Below are positions 33,021-42,462 of a stretch of 47,673 bases of DNA, piece by piece (position 1 is the stretch's first letter; each line of letters begins with the position of its first letter). A program made the translations under genes and the position numbers. A model generated the notes under the pieces. That model saw nothing but the letters and a program-made list of their open reading frames with translations. It was not told the origin of the DNA and searched no databases. The DNA comes from Clostridiales bacterium (lineage in GTDB: Bacteria; Bacillota; Clostridia; Christensenellales; Aristaeellaceae), in assembly GCA_015056155.1 (NCBI GenBank), contig SVGU01000012.1, positions 1-47,673 on the forward strand, in the 5' to 3' direction.

Positions 33021-33922
33021 GGCTGCGGGTGATGACCATCGGGCCGACGGCGGTCTACATCCATGCCGGGACGCTTCTGTTCGCTGGATATGCGCTGCTC
33101 GCGGGAGCGCTTCCGATGCTGACGGTCGCTTCCTTGTCGATCCTGCTGCATGAAGCTGCCCACGGCGCAGCGGCAGCGCTGGCAGGGGAGGCGCCGCTGG
33201 AGATCGAGCTGACGCCGCTGGGAGCGGTATTGCGCCTGGAGGACGAGGAGCGGATGCCGGCAGGGAAGCGGCTGCTGATGCTCGCCGCAGGACCGGCGAT
33301 GACGCTCCTGCTGTGTTTCTTGTCGCTCCGGATGACGGAATGGGGCGTGCTCCCAGCTGCCCATGGGCGGCTGCTGTTCACGTCCAACCTGGCGATCCTG
33401 ATGATGAATCTGCTGCCCGCGCTGCCGCTGGACGGCGGACGGATCGCGGCGCTGCTGCTTTCGGGCATCCTGCGCGGCGAAACGGTACGCCGGGTGATGC
33501 GCATCTGCGGGATGCTGCTTGGCAGCGCGGCGATTCTCGGAAGCATCTGGCTTGCGTGGCGATATGGCGCATGGAATTTGTCGCTGGCGGGGGCGGGGTG
33601 CTTTCTGATGTACGCTGCTCAGCAGTCAACTGTCTCCATAGCGCTGGCGGAGCTTCGGTCGATGATGGACAGGAAGATTGCCATGGAGCGCAAAGGAAGC
33701 ATGCGCTGCTGCAGGGTGGCTGTGTTGGGCAACAGACCGGTGATGCATGCTGTCCGTCTCCTGTCACCCGGACATCTGACAGAGTTTCTCATTCTGGAAG
33801 AGGGGACGATGAAGCTGTGCGGGATCATGGGAGAGTGTGAAATGGTCAATGTGTATCTGGATAATCCAGGCTGTATGTTAAGGGAAGCCTGTGCATCGCT
33901 GAATGGCAAAAAAGGAAGATAA
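33017..33922 (+). CDS. spoIVFB: SpoIVFB-like site-2 protease (M50), pro-sigma-K processing
   Basis: A 301-residue intramembrane metalloprotease. Zinc motif HEAAH lies in LSILLHEAAHGAAAALAG (about 45-62); the second motif is NLLPALPLDGGR (about 133-144). About six spans are followed by a cytosolic C-terminal region (MDRKIAMERKGSMRCC onward), which in SpoIVFB is a CBS-like domain. It would release sigma-K from its membrane-bound precursor in the mother cell. Overlap with spoIVFA supports the assignment; a generic M50 protease is the alternative. Confidence 0.87.
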   Translation: MRLRVMTIGPTAVYIHAGTLLFAGYALLAGALPMLTVASLSILLHEAAHGAAAALAGEAPLEIELTPLGAVLRLEDEERMPAGKRLLMLAAGPAMTLLLCFLSLRMTEWGVLPAAHGRLLFTSNLAILMMNLLPALPLDGGRIAALLLSGILRGETVRRVMRICGMLLGSAAILGSIWLAWRYGAWNLSLAGAGCFLMYAAQQSTVSIALAELRSMMDRKIAMERKGSMRCCRVAVLGNRPVMHAVRLLSPGHLTEFLILEEGTMKLCGIMGECEMVNVYLDNPGCMLREACASLNGKKGR

Positions 33923-33959
33923 GTCGACAAAATCTGCACAAAAGGCGTGATGCGATGCA

Positions 33960-33989
33960 TTGACAAGGATGACATATCCATACTATAAT
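33960..33989 (+). promoter_or_regulatory. Strong sigma-A promoter of the transketolase pair
   Basis: TTGACA (33960-33965), an 18-base spacer, TATAAT (33984-33989): both hexamers are perfect. A 64-base leader ends in GAGGAGG before ATG 34054. High expression is expected. Confidence 0.85.
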
Positions 33990-34053
33990 AGTACCTGTAC
34001 GGACATGCCTGTAACGCCGCAGGAGCGGCCACGGCAATTGAGGAGGTACTATC

Positions 34054-34869
34054 ATGGACATTCTGGAACTGAAGGATGTATGCCGGCGCGTCCGCCGCAA
34101 CATCATCACCATGACCAACAAGGCTGGCGCTGGTCATCCCGGCGGATCCCTGTCTGCGACGGAGGCCATGGTCGCCCTGTATTTTGATGTGATGAAGGGC
34201 ATCGACCCCAAGGATGACAAGAACCCCAACCGCGACCGTTTCGTCCTGTCCAAGGGCCACGCTGCTCCCGGCCTGTACGGCACCCTGTGTGAGCGCGGCT
34301 ATTTCGGCCCCGAAGAGTTTGACAAGTTCCGTCAGCTGCATGGCATCCTGCAGGGCCATCCTGACGTGAAGAAGTGCCCCGGCGTGGACGCCTCCACCGG
34401 CTCCCTGGGCCAGGGCATCTCCATCGCTGCCGGCATGGCGCTGGGTGCGAAGAAGACCGGCAATCCCTGCCACGTCTACACCATCATCGGTGACGGCGAG
34501 TCTCAGGAGGGCCTCGTGTGGGAGGCGTCCATGGCCGCTGCCCATTACGGCCTGGATAACCTGACCGTCATCTTCGACCACAACAAGATGCAGATCGACG
34601 GCACCAATGACGAGGTCATGTCCCTGGGCGACGTGGGCGCGAAGTGGCGTGCGTTCGGCTACGACGTGATCGAGGTCGCTGACGGCAACGATATCGAGCA
34701 GGTGCTCGCTGCGCTGCATGCGCCCGCCTGCCCCGGCAAGCCCCGCCTGATCCACCTGCACACCACCAAGGGCAAGGGCGTCTCCTTCATGGAGGGCCAG
34801 GTCGGCTGGCACGGCAAGGCTCCCAATGCTGCCGAGACCGAAGCTGCACTGAAGGAACTGGAGGCGTAA
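34054..34869 (+). CDS. Transketolase, N-terminal (TPP-binding) subunit
   Basis: A 271-residue subunit carrying the thiamine diphosphate-binding half: NKAGAGHPGGSLSATEAM, RDRFVLSKGHAAPGLYGTL, the TPP motif GDGESQEGLVWEA (from Gly146) and FDHNKMQIDGTND. It interconverts pentose-phosphate-pathway sugars by moving two-carbon units. It functions only with the subunit encoded four bases downstream; split transketolases are common in Clostridia. The pair has a near-consensus promoter and strong ribosome-binding site, suiting a highly expressed metabolic gene. Confidence 0.95.
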   Translation: MDILELKDVCRRVRRNIITMTNKAGAGHPGGSLSATEAMVALYFDVMKGIDPKDDKNPNRDRFVLSKGHAAPGLYGTLCERGYFGPEEFDKFRQLHGILQGHPDVKKCPGVDASTGSLGQGISIAAGMALGAKKTGNPCHVYTIIGDGESQEGLVWEASMAAAHYGLDNLTVIFDHNKMQIDGTNDEVMSLGDVGAKWRAFGYDVIEVADGNDIEQVLAALHAPACPGKPRLIHLHTTKGKGVSFMEGQVGWHGKAPNAAETEAALKELEA

Positions 34870-34873
34870 GAAG

Positions 34874-35788
<915 letters not shown>

Positions 35789-35810
35789 GCCAATTTTCCT
35801 GCGTATTATC

Positions 35811-35843
35811 GCGGCGTTCCGGTTGATCGGAGCGCCGCTTTTT
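35811..35843 (+). terminator. Terminator of the transketolase pair
   Basis: GCGGCGTTCCG pairs with CGGAGCGCCGC (35811-35838, one internal mismatch), followed by TTTTT. Confidence 0.9.
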
Positions 35844-35869
35844 GCACAGCGCCGAAAGGGGAGACAAGC

Positions 35870-36340
35870 ATGAGGATCCGACTGGCAGCGGAAGCCGATC
35901 TCAAAAGGGTGAACGAGCTGCGGGCGCAGGTCAGCGAGCTGCACGCCGCTGCCCGCCCGGACATTTTCCGCCCGGGATTTCCGCAGTTCCTTGCGGATCA
36001 TCTCCATACGATCCATGCCGACGAAAGCAGACACGTTCTCGTCGCGGAACAGGATGGAACGATCATCGCCTTCGCCTGTCTGGCGGAGATTGAAATGCCG
36101 GAGAAGCCCCACAAGCCTGCGCGCAGGTTCATGGAGATCGATGAGATCGGCGTGGATGAAACCTGCCGCGGACAGGGCATCGGACATGCCTTCTTTGCGG
36201 GGATTCGGGACTTCGCAAAGCAGCGTGGCTTTGACCGGATCGAGCTGAACATGTGGGAGTTCAACGAAGGTGCGCTGCGGTTCTATGAGTCGCTCGGCTT
36301 CCGGACATATCGCCGGTACATGGAATACGACGTGGAATGA
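35870..36340 (+). CDS. GNAT family N-acetyltransferase
   Basis: A 156-residue acetyltransferase. The acetyl-CoA site is IGVDETCRGQGIGHAFF (RGQGIG, motif A), and NEGALRFYESLGFRTYRRYMEY is the usual C-terminal end. RIRLAAEADLKRVNELR starts the fold. The substrate is unknown; it may be a protein, an amine or an antibiotic. ATG 35870 has GGGGAG about eight bases upstream. It follows the transketolase terminator; a promoter was not identified. The lipid kinase gene follows after 31 bases, so they may be co-transcribed. Confidence 0.88.
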   Translation: MRIRLAAEADLKRVNELRAQVSELHAAARPDIFRPGFPQFLADHLHTIHADESRHVLVAEQDGTIIAFACLAEIEMPEKPHKPARRFMEIDEIGVDETCRGQGIGHAFFAGIRDFAKQRGFDRIELNMWEFNEGALRFYESLGFRTYRRYMEYDVE

Positions 36341-36371
36341 TCTGATACAAAAGCAGAGAGGATGCATAAAG

Positions 36372-37238
36372 ATGCTGACATTCATCGTGAACCCTGCCGC
36401 CGGCAACGGGTATGCACTGAGAACGGAGACGATGCTGCGGGAAGAACTGGCCCGCCGGGGGATCGAAGCGGCCTTCGTCCAAACAGAAAAACCGGGACAC
36501 GCGACGGCGCTGGCCTGCGCGGCAGCGGCTGAGCCGGGCTGCACGGGCGTCGTGGCGGTCGGCGGCGACGGAACGGCCTATGAGGTCGCCTGCGGATTGA
36601 TGGACACGCAGATCCCGCTGGGGATTATTCCGGCAGGCACGGGCAACGACTTCATCAAGACCGTCGGCATTCCGAATAAGCCCCTGCAGGCGCTGGAACT
36701 CATCCTGAAGAACGAGCCCCGTCCCGTGGACGTCGGCAGGATGAACGATCAGCTGTTCCTCAATGTCAGCGGTACGGGCTTTGACGTGACGGTGCTGGAC
36801 TATACCCTCGCGGCAAAGAAGTACGTCCGGGGCATCCTGCCGTACCTGATCGGTCTCATCCGCGGCATTGCCCATTACAAGCCGGTGCATATCCGCTTCA
36901 CGGTGGACGGCGTGACCGAGGAGCGGGATGTGCTCATCTGCAGCATCGCCAACGGACGCTTCTTCGGCGGCGGAATTCCCATCTGTCCGGATGCAGCGCC
37001 GGATGACGGGTATTTCGATCTGGTGGTGGTTGAAAACAAGCCCCGCTGGATGATTCCCTTCTACATTCCGGGGCTGCTGTTCGGCAAGGTGCTGACATTC
37101 CCGTTCACGGCACACCGCCGCTGCAAGGAGGTCACGATCGTCTCCAAGGGGATGCGCCTGAATATGGACGGCGAGGTCAGCGTGATGGATCGGGCAGAGT
37201 ATCGGCTGCTGGGCGGCGCACTGAAGCTGTTTTGGTAA
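36372..37238 (+). CDS. Diacylglycerol kinase-like lipid kinase (DagK/YegS type)
   Basis: A 288-residue kinase of the DAGK catalytic family. Motifs are FIVNPAAGNG near the N-terminus, GGDGTAYEVACGL (64-76) with the nucleotide-binding GGDGT, IPAGTGNDFIKTVGIP, FLNVSGTGFDVTV and LNMDGEV near the end. It probably phosphorylates diacylglycerol or a related lipid at the membrane face, recycling it into phosphatidic acid. ATG 36372 was chosen because the fold starts there and GAGAGG lies upstream; the open frame reaches back into the GNAT gene. Confidence 0.9.
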   Translation: MLTFIVNPAAGNGYALRTETMLREELARRGIEAAFVQTEKPGHATALACAAAAEPGCTGVVAVGGDGTAYEVACGLMDTQIPLGIIPAGTGNDFIKTVGIPNKPLQALELILKNEPRPVDVGRMNDQLFLNVSGTGFDVTVLDYTLAAKKYVRGILPYLIGLIRGIAHYKPVHIRFTVDGVTEERDVLICSIANGRFFGGGIPICPDAAPDDGYFDLVVVENKPRWMIPFYIPGLLFGKVLTFPFTAHRRCKEVTIVSKGMRLNMDGEVSVMDRAEYRLLGGALKLFW

Positions 37239-37324
37239 AAATTCTGTGAACATGCAGGAATCATCTCTGCATATGGCGAATAATGGTTGTATTCCGCGAT
37301 TTCAATTTTCAGGAGTGAATGATC

Positions 37325-37843
37325 ATGGCGAATTTTTCTGAAACCCTCAAGGGGATCCTGAGCGGGAGCGCCAAGGCAGTCAAGAGTGCTGCCAAGGGCG
37401 TCGCCAGCGCGACCCGCTACAAGATGAACGAAATGGACAGCATCAGCCGCCGCCGCGAGGCCATCAGCGAGCTGGGCGAGAAGGTTTATGGCCTGTTTGA
37501 GGCGGGCGTGGAGCTGCCGGAGGAGATCGTTCCGCTGGTGAATGAGATCCGCGCGCTGGACGAAGGTCTGGACACGCTGCGCAGCGATCGCGCGACGGAG
37601 AAGGCTGCGGCTGCGCAGGTTCGTGCGGAAGAGAAGGCTGCCCGTGCTCAGGTGCGCGCGGAAGCCAAGGCTGCTGCAAAGGCCGCGAAGGAAGCCGCCG
37701 TGCAGCTTGAAGAGGCCGCTCCTGTGCTGGATATCGAGCCCGATCTCGGCGAAACGCTGACCTACACCGGCAAAGCTCCCGCTCTGGAAGTCGAGGCTGC
37801 TGAAGCCGAGGCCGAAGAGGAAGAAGAACCCGCTACCATGTAA
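37325..37843 (+). CDS. Ala/Glu-rich coiled-coil protein of unknown function
   Basis: A 172-residue soluble protein I do not recognise. About 1-40 is an Ala/Lys-rich amphipathic helix (LSGSAKAVKSAAKGVASATR). About 45-90 has heptads (MDSISRRREAISELGEKVY). About 92-130 contains short repeats of the form AAAQVRAEEKA / ARAQVRAEAKA. The tail is acidic (EAEAEEEEEPATM). No Cys or metal motif is seen. ATG 37325 lies seven bases after AGGAGTGA; ATG 37319 is too close to it. It stands alone, 86 bases after the lipid kinase, and ends at a strong terminator. Confidence 0.75.
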   Translation: MANFSETLKGILSGSAKAVKSAAKGVASATRYKMNEMDSISRRREAISELGEKVYGLFEAGVELPEEIVPLVNEIRALDEGLDTLRSDRATEKAAAAQVRAEEKAARAQVRAEAKAAAKAAKEAAVQLEEAAPVLDIEPDLGETLTYTGKAPALEVEAAEAEAEEEEEPATM

Positions 37844-37852
37844 AGACACACG

Positions 37853-37898
37853 AAAATGCCCCCTTCTGCGGCGCTGTGCTGCGGAAGGGGGCGTTTTT
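37853..37898. terminator. Bidirectional terminator between the coiled-coil gene and the SRAP gene
   Basis: GCCCCCTTC (37858-37866) pairs with GAAGGGGGC (37884-37892), with AAAA before and TTTTT after, so it works in both directions. Its T run touches the SRAP stop codon. Confidence 0.88.
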
Positions 37899-38491
37899 CA
37901 TGCTTCGTGCCAGATGACGTCGGTAATGGATGACTGCAGGATGGGCATGGGGGAAAGGCTGCGATCCAGCCAGTTGTCCGTCAGGGAAGGCGGGATGATC
38001 ACTGGCATCCGGTCGTGAAAGCAGGCGATCTTCTCTGATGCGTTCTGCGTGAGTACGGTGAAGACCGGAAAGGGAACGTCCGGCTCAAAGCGGTACAGCC
38101 CGGCGAGATACATCATCGGTGCATCGGGCAGCGCAAAGGCGTACTTTCTCAGCGGCTTTTCGCGGTGATCCCATTCGAAATATGCGCTGGCCGGGATCAG
38201 GCAGCGGCGGTCGCGCATGCTTTCGCGGAAGGTCGGTTTCCCGGCGGCGGTCTCGCTGCGGGCATTGATCAGCAGCTGCCGGTCCATGCGGAAGCCCCAT
38301 TTCATCGGAAAGGCAGATCGCTTCGCCGCGCGGTTCATGGCGATGACGGCGGCACAGTCGCCCGGACGCACCTCGCCGCGGGGAAGGCGGAAGCTGCTGT
38401 CCGTTCGCCGGGCAAGGGCTTCTGCGCGGTTGAGCACCTCGATCAGCTCGTCGGGCGTGTCGTCGGATTCGATGTAAAATCTTCCGCACAT
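37898..38491 (-). CDS. SRAP-family protein (YedK/HMCES), abasic-site shield
   Basis: A 197-residue SOS response-associated peptidase family protein. Cys2 (MCGRF) is the residue that forms a thiazolidine crosslink with abasic sites in single-stranded DNA after Met removal. Other conserved elements are NARSET, CLIPASAYFEW with its Glu, and FHDRMPVIIPP with the active His. It protects abasic sites in single-stranded DNA. It starts one base after the stop of the mutarotase-like gene, so it is the second gene of that operon. No LexA box was recognised before the pair. Confidence 0.92.
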   Translation of the reverse strand: MCGRFYIESDDTPDELIEVLNRAEALARRTDSSFRLPRGEVRPGDCAAVIAMNRAAKRSAFPMKWGFRMDRQLLINARSETAAGKPTFRESMRDRRCLIPASAYFEWDHREKPLRKYAFALPDAPMMYLAGLYRFEPDVPFPVFTVLTQNASEKIACFHDRMPVIIPPSLTDNWLDRSLSPMPILQSSITDVIWHEA

Positions 38492-38492
38492 G

Positions 38493-39377
38493 TCAGATCA
38501 GCTCCACTTCAAAGCCGCAGCGATAGCACTCGCCGGGCTGCAGCAACGTCGCATAGCGCTTCTCTGCGAATACGCCGCTCTCCTCCGCCATGCCCGGCAG
38601 GCCGTGCCATGGCTCGAGGCAGATGTAATCGCCGTGATTGTGCGGCATCGTCCAGACAGCCAGCGCCTCCATGCCGTCCCACGACATCCGCAGGCCGCGA
38701 CCGCTGCTGCGGTGAACCAGGCGGACGCTGCGGCTCTTGAGCTCGGACAGAAGGAGCGTGTCCTTCTCGTCGAAAATTTCATGCCGGAGATCGACCTCGC
38801 CGCCAGGGCCGAAGGTCAGCTCCTCGCTGTCGCTGACAAGGCCGCCGCCGGGACAAAGGAGGTTCTTCGCGTGCTTGTCATCGGGGAAGATGAGGCGGTA
38901 ATCCTCGAATGCTGCGCCCTGCTCCATCGGGACGATGAATCCCGGATGACCGCCGACGCAGAAGGGCATCGGTCTGTCGGAGCGGTTGAACACCGTGAAA
39001 CGGCAGCGGAAGCCGGTTTCGGTCAGCTCGTACATCACGCGAAGGCAGAAGGCGAAGGGATACTGCCGCAGCGTTTCCTCGGATTCGGTCAGCTCGAACA
39101 CTGCGTAGCTGTCGCCTGCGTCGACCGTTTCAAACATGGCATTGATGACAAAGCCGTGCTTGCTCATCGGATAGGAGACGCCGTCGATGATCACCTTTCC
39201 ATCCTTGACCGTGCCGATGACGGGGAAAAGAATCGGGGAATGATCCGCCCAGATCGCAGGATTGCCCTGCCAGATGACCTCGCGGCCATCAGGAGCGGTG
39301 CAGGAAATGATCTGTGCGCCCAGTGGACGGAGCACGGCGCTGCAGCTGCCATATTTGATTCGGACGACGTCAGACAT
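38493..39377 (-). CDS. Aldose 1-epimerase family protein (LacX/YphB-like)
   Basis: A 294-residue galactose-mutarotase-fold protein. Typical pieces are RPLGAQIISCTAPDGREVIW, LFPVIGTVKDGKVIIDG, MSKHGFV, VGGHPGF (catalytic His) and YICLEPWHGLPG (catalytic Glu). The short form with KHGF resembles LacX-type members rather than GalM. It probably interconverts sugar anomers; the sugar is unknown. ATG 39377 has AAGGAGG eight bases upstream. Confidence 0.9.
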   Translation of the reverse strand: MSDVVRIKYGSCSAVLRPLGAQIISCTAPDGREVIWQGNPAIWADHSPILFPVIGTVKDGKVIIDGVSYPMSKHGFVINAMFETVDAGDSYAVFELTESEETLRQYPFAFCLRVMYELTETGFRCRFTVFNRSDRPMPFCVGGHPGFIVPMEQGAAFEDYRLIFPDDKHAKNLLCPGGGLVSDSEELTFGPGGEVDLRHEIFDEKDTLLLSELKSRSVRLVHRSSGRGLRMSWDGMEALAVWTMPHNHGDYICLEPWHGLPGMAEESGVFAEKRYATLLQPGECYRCGFEVELI

Positions 39378-39421
39378 GGTCGAAACCTCCTTAACAACCA
39401 AAGGTTATTGACTGATTCGAT

Positions 39422-39449
39422 GCACATTGCCGGAAATCCTGCATATCCT
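39422..39449 (+). promoter_or_regulatory. Possible sporulation-type promoter before the small ORF
   Basis: GCACATT (39422-39428), 13 bases, CATATCCT (39442-39449): six of seven and six of eight against the sigma-E boxes, but the spacing is one base short. A weak call. Confidence 0.3.
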
Positions 39450-39479
39450 GAAGCAAACGGGGAACAGGAGGCGACAGCG

Positions 39480-39737
39480 ATGAGAGAAGCATCGGCGGAA
39501 TCTCCCTTCAGCGCAGCGACGAGGCAGGAGCGGCAGGCGCGGTGGCTCCTGTGGCAGCAGCGGTCAGTTGCTGCCGAAGCGGCGGAGCATGATGTGCCGC
39601 AGGAACGACATACCAAGCAGCCGGCATACGTGCAGGAGCCGGCACCCGCAACCATCCGGCACAGCCGCTATGATGCAGTCATCCGGCGTATGCAGGATGC
39701 AAAGCGTCAGACCGGTACTTATTCTGCGTGGTCCTGA
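39480..39737 (+). CDS. Small hypothetical protein (85 residues)
   Basis: An 85-residue basic, Gln/Ala/Arg-rich protein with no recognised domain. It starts MREASAESPFSAATRQERQA and ends in an Arg-rich helix, SRYDAVIRRMQDAKRQTG. What supports it is a textbook AGGAGG eight bases before ATG 39480 and a position in the gap after the divergent mutarotase start. The reading frame is open far upstream, but that part is only antisense to the mutarotase gene. It overlaps the 3' end of the kinase gene on the other strand by 19 bases. It is unrecognised and may be a sporulation gene. Confidence 0.5.
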   Translation: MREASAESPFSAATRQERQARWLLWQQRSVAAEAAEHDVPQERHTKQPAYVQEPAPATIRHSRYDAVIRRMQDAKRQTGTYSAWS

Positions 39738-40312
39738 TCGGTGTCGATGACCATACAGCCGTCGTCCGGCAGGCTGTACGCTGCGAAGTAGGCGTTTTCC
39801 AGCGGGATCCATCGCTCGTTGAAGGCATGGATACGCTCCGGCCCAACGCGCTGCAGAAGGCGGCGCTGCTGGGTCTGGGGCGTGACGGTCAGGAACAGAC
39901 GGAACCCTGCATGCTCAGCGATCGCAGGCAGGTTGGAGTAGGTCCCTTCGACGATGAGGTACCTTCCTGAAGGGAGCGTTTCCGGCTCAGAATAGGCGTC
40001 CTCATGGCAGAGATACTTCCGGAAGGAGACCGTTTTTCCGCAAGCCCAGGGGCGGAGCACCTCGCCGGAAAGCCGCTCCGTATCCGCATTTCCGCCTGGG
40101 ACGGACAGTCTCTCCGGCGTTTTCTGCGCGTGAGGGATAACGAAATCGTCCATATGGATCACTGCTGCGCCGGTCGCCTGCGACAGCTTTTCGGCCAGGG
40201 TTGATTTGCCGCTGCCGCATGGGCCGTCGATGGTGATGAGGATACGCTGACCGGTCAGCTTTGCCAGCGCTTTCAGGATTGGTTCAAGGATGTCAGCATG
40301 GGTCGTCAGCAT
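39719..40312 (-). CDS. P-loop nucleoside/uridine kinase-like protein
   Basis: A 197-residue P-loop kinase. Walker A is DGPCGSGKST (29-38). VIHMDDFVIP has the acidic residues after strand two, and YLIVEGTYSNLP and LRLFLTVTPQTQQRRLLQRVG-like segments match the uridine kinase fold; the order is as in (d)NK/Udk-like proteins. The substrate is unknown. ATG 40312 has GGGAGG five bases upstream; an upstream in-frame start at 40342 is unlikely. It lies after the argD terminator, so it is probably transcribed separately. Confidence 0.82.
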   Translation of the reverse strand: MLTTHADILEPILKALAKLTGQRILITIDGPCGSGKSTLAEKLSQATGAAVIHMDDFVIPHAQKTPERLSVPGGNADTERLSGEVLRPWACGKTVSFRKYLCHEDAYSEPETLPSGRYLIVEGTYSNLPAIAEHAGFRLFLTVTPQTQQRRLLQRVGPERIHAFNERWIPLENAYFAAYSLPDDGCMVIDTDQDHAE

Positions 40313-40332
40313 GGAAGCCTCCCTATATGAGG

Positions 40333-40362
40333 AAAAGCGCACTGCCTTGCGGGACAGTGCGC
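40333..40362 (-). terminator. Terminator of the argCJBD operon
   Basis: On the minus strand GCGCACTG and CAGTGCGC form a perfect 8-base stem around a ten-base loop, then TTTT. It starts six bases after the argD stop. Confidence 0.85.
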
Positions 40363-40367
40363 ATCGT

Positions 40368-41528
40368 TTATGCCAGATGCTTCTTGAGGATCGCCATCGC
40401 CTTGCGCAGATCCTCCATGGGGATGTTCAGCGGGGGCAGCAGGCGAACCTTTTCGTGTGCCGTGAGTACCAGCAGGCCGTCGGCGAGGCAGGCCGCTGCG
40501 ATCTCGCCAGCGGTATGGCGCGTGGGGAGGATGCCGATCATCAGCCCCATGCCGGTCACGCAGTCGACGCCCTCGGCGCCCTCCAGCTCGCTGCGGATGT
40601 ACGCCGCACGCTCCTTCACGCCAGCGAAGAGCGCATCGTCCATGCGGCTGATCACATTGAGCGCAGCGGCGGCACAGACGGGATTTCCGCCATAGGTAGA
40701 GCCGTGGTCGCCCTTGCCCAGGCTGAATTCGCACTTTTCGCCCATGAGGCATGCGCCGATGGGCAGTCCGCCGCCCAGACCCTTGGCCGTCGTCACGACG
40801 TCCGGGGTCACGCCGAACTGCTGGTATGCGTAGAGACTGCCGGTGCGGCCGTTGCCGGTCTGCACCTCGTCCACCATGAAGAGCACGTCGTTCTCGCGGC
40901 AGAGCTTCTCCGCCAGCTGCACGTACTCCTTGTCCAGCGGGATCACGCCGCCCTCGCCCTGCACCATTTCCATCAGGATGCCGCAGACCTTGCCGCTGGT
41001 CAGCGCAGCGGTCAGCTCGTCCTTGTCGCCCGCATGGATGTGCATGAAGCCCTCGGGGAAGGGGCCGAAGTGGGCGTGGAACTTGTCCTGACCGGTGGCG
41101 GCAAGGGTCGCGATGGTGCGGCCGTGGAAGGAATTCCACAGCGTCACGATCGTCGTGCGGTCGGTGGCTTCGCCGTAGCGGCGGGCGACCTTCAGCGCGC
41201 ACTCGTTGGCCTCAGCGCCGGAGTTGCCGTAGAAGACCTTCTTCATGCCGGTTTTCTCGCACAGGAGCTGCGCCAGCTTCGCCTGGGGCGCGGTGTAGTA
41301 CAGGTTGGAGGTGTGGCCGAGGGTGGTGAGCTGTGCGGTCACAGCGGCGGTCCACTCCGGATCGCAGGCGCCGAAGGCGGTCACGCCGATACCGGTGCCA
41401 AGGTCGATATACGCCTTGCCGTCCTCGTCCGTGTAGGTCGCGCCGCTGGCACTGTCCAGCGCCAGATCAAAGCGGTCATAGGTATTTGCGACATATTGCA
41501 GGTCGGTCTGCTTCGTTGGATTTGCCAT
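40368..41528 (-). CDS. argD: Acetylornithine aminotransferase
   Basis: A 386-residue class III aminotransferase that converts N-acetylglutamate semialdehyde to N-acetylornithine with glutamate. NSGAEANECALKVAR, NSFHGRTIATLAATGQ, VDEVQTGNGRTG and the PLP lysine Lys249 in TTAKGLGGGLPIGA are diagnostic. The start MANPTKQTDLQYVANTY is at 41528 with GAGGGATT upstream; the longer frame overlaps argB. It is the last gene of argCJBD, 13 bases after argB. Confidence 0.95.
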   Translation of the reverse strand: MANPTKQTDLQYVANTYDRFDLALDSASGATYTDEDGKAYIDLGTGIGVTAFGACDPEWTAAVTAQLTTLGHTSNLYYTAPQAKLAQLLCEKTGMKKVFYGNSGAEANECALKVARRYGEATDRTTIVTLWNSFHGRTIATLAATGQDKFHAHFGPFPEGFMHIHAGDKDELTAALTSGKVCGILMEMVQGEGGVIPLDKEYVQLAEKLCRENDVLFMVDEVQTGNGRTGSLYAYQQFGVTPDVVTTAKGLGGGLPIGACLMGEKCEFSLGKGDHGSTYGGNPVCAAAALNVISRMDDALFAGVKERAAYIRSELEGAEGVDCVTGMGLMIGILPTRHTAGEIAAACLADGLLVLTAHEKVRLLPPLNIPMEDLRKAMAILKKHLA

Positions 41529-41541
41529 GAGAAATCCCTCC

Positions 41542-42438
41542 TCAGCCCACGCTGTAATGCGGATCAAGCTCCTGCTTGAACATCGTGCCCGCGCCCTCGT
41601 CGGTCAGACACTCGATCAGCAGGGCATGCGGCACGCGGCCGTCGATGATGAACACCTTGCGTACGCCGTCCTTGATGGCGTTGATGCAGCATTCCACCTT
41701 GGGGATCATGCCGCCGGAGATAACGCCCTGCTCCTTGAGCTCTTCGCAGCCCTGCAGGTCGATGCGGCGGATGAGCGTGGACGGATCCTTGGGATCCATC
41801 AGCAGGCCCACCGTATCGGTCATGGAGATCAGCGCCTCGGCCTTCAGCGCGCCAGCGATGGCAGCGGCGGCGGTGTCGGCGTTGATGTTGTAGACATGTC
41901 CGGTCTCGTCGCAGCCAATGGTGGATACGACCGGGATATAGCCCTTCTCCAGCAGGTCGTTGATCAGCGTGGGATCGACCTTGCTGATCTCGCCCACATA
42001 GCCCAGCCGGGGATCGACCTGGCTGGCCTTGAGCAGATTGCCGTCCATGCCGCACACGCCCATCGCGCGGCCGCCCAGCAGCTCCAGCTTGGCCACCAGG
42101 GACTTGTTGATCTTGCCCGCCAGCACCATCTGCACGATCTCACTGGTTTCCTCGTCCGTCACGCGAAGGCCGTCCACGAACTCGGAGACCTTGCCGACGC
42201 GCTTGAGCATGGAGGAGATCTCCGGGCCGCCGCCGTGCACCAGCACGACCTTGACGCCGATCAGGCTCATCAGCACCATGTCGCGCATCACGTCGTGCTT
42301 GAGCTCTTCGTTGATCATGGCGTTGCCGCCGTACTTGACGACGATGATCTTGCCATAGTACTTCTGGATATAGGGCAGCGCCTCGACCAGGACCTGCGCA
42401 CGGTCGGCGTTGTTCAGGGTTGACATATGCTCGCTCAT
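41542..42438 (-). CDS. argB: N-acetylglutamate kinase
   Basis: A 298-residue amino-acid kinase that phosphorylates N-acetylglutamate. IVVKYGGNAMINEEL, VVLVHGGGPEISSMLKR, NINADTAAAAIAGALKAE and SGGMIPKVECCINAIKDG are conserved; the last carries the phosphate-binding Lys. The N-terminal helix (ADRAQVLVEALPYIQKYYG) resembles that of arginine-inhibited hexameric enzymes, so feedback inhibition by arginine is possible. It lies 24 bases after argJ. Confidence 0.96.
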   Translation of the reverse strand: MSEHMSTLNNADRAQVLVEALPYIQKYYGKIIVVKYGGNAMINEELKHDVMRDMVLMSLIGVKVVLVHGGGPEISSMLKRVGKVSEFVDGLRVTDEETSEIVQMVLAGKINKSLVAKLELLGGRAMGVCGMDGNLLKASQVDPRLGYVGEISKVDPTLINDLLEKGYIPVVSTIGCDETGHVYNINADTAAAAIAGALKAEALISMTDTVGLLMDPKDPSTLIRRIDLQGCEELKEQGVISGGMIPKVECCINAIKDGVRKVFIIDGRVPHALLIECLTDEGAGTMFKQELDPHYSVG

Positions 42439-42462
42439 TTCACTTGCTCCTCATTGGTGTGA

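Noticed and set aside
38490-39479. Upstream part of the open frame that contains the small ORF at 39480
   Set aside because: Antisense to the mutarotase gene; only the part from the AGGAGG-preceded ATG is plausible.
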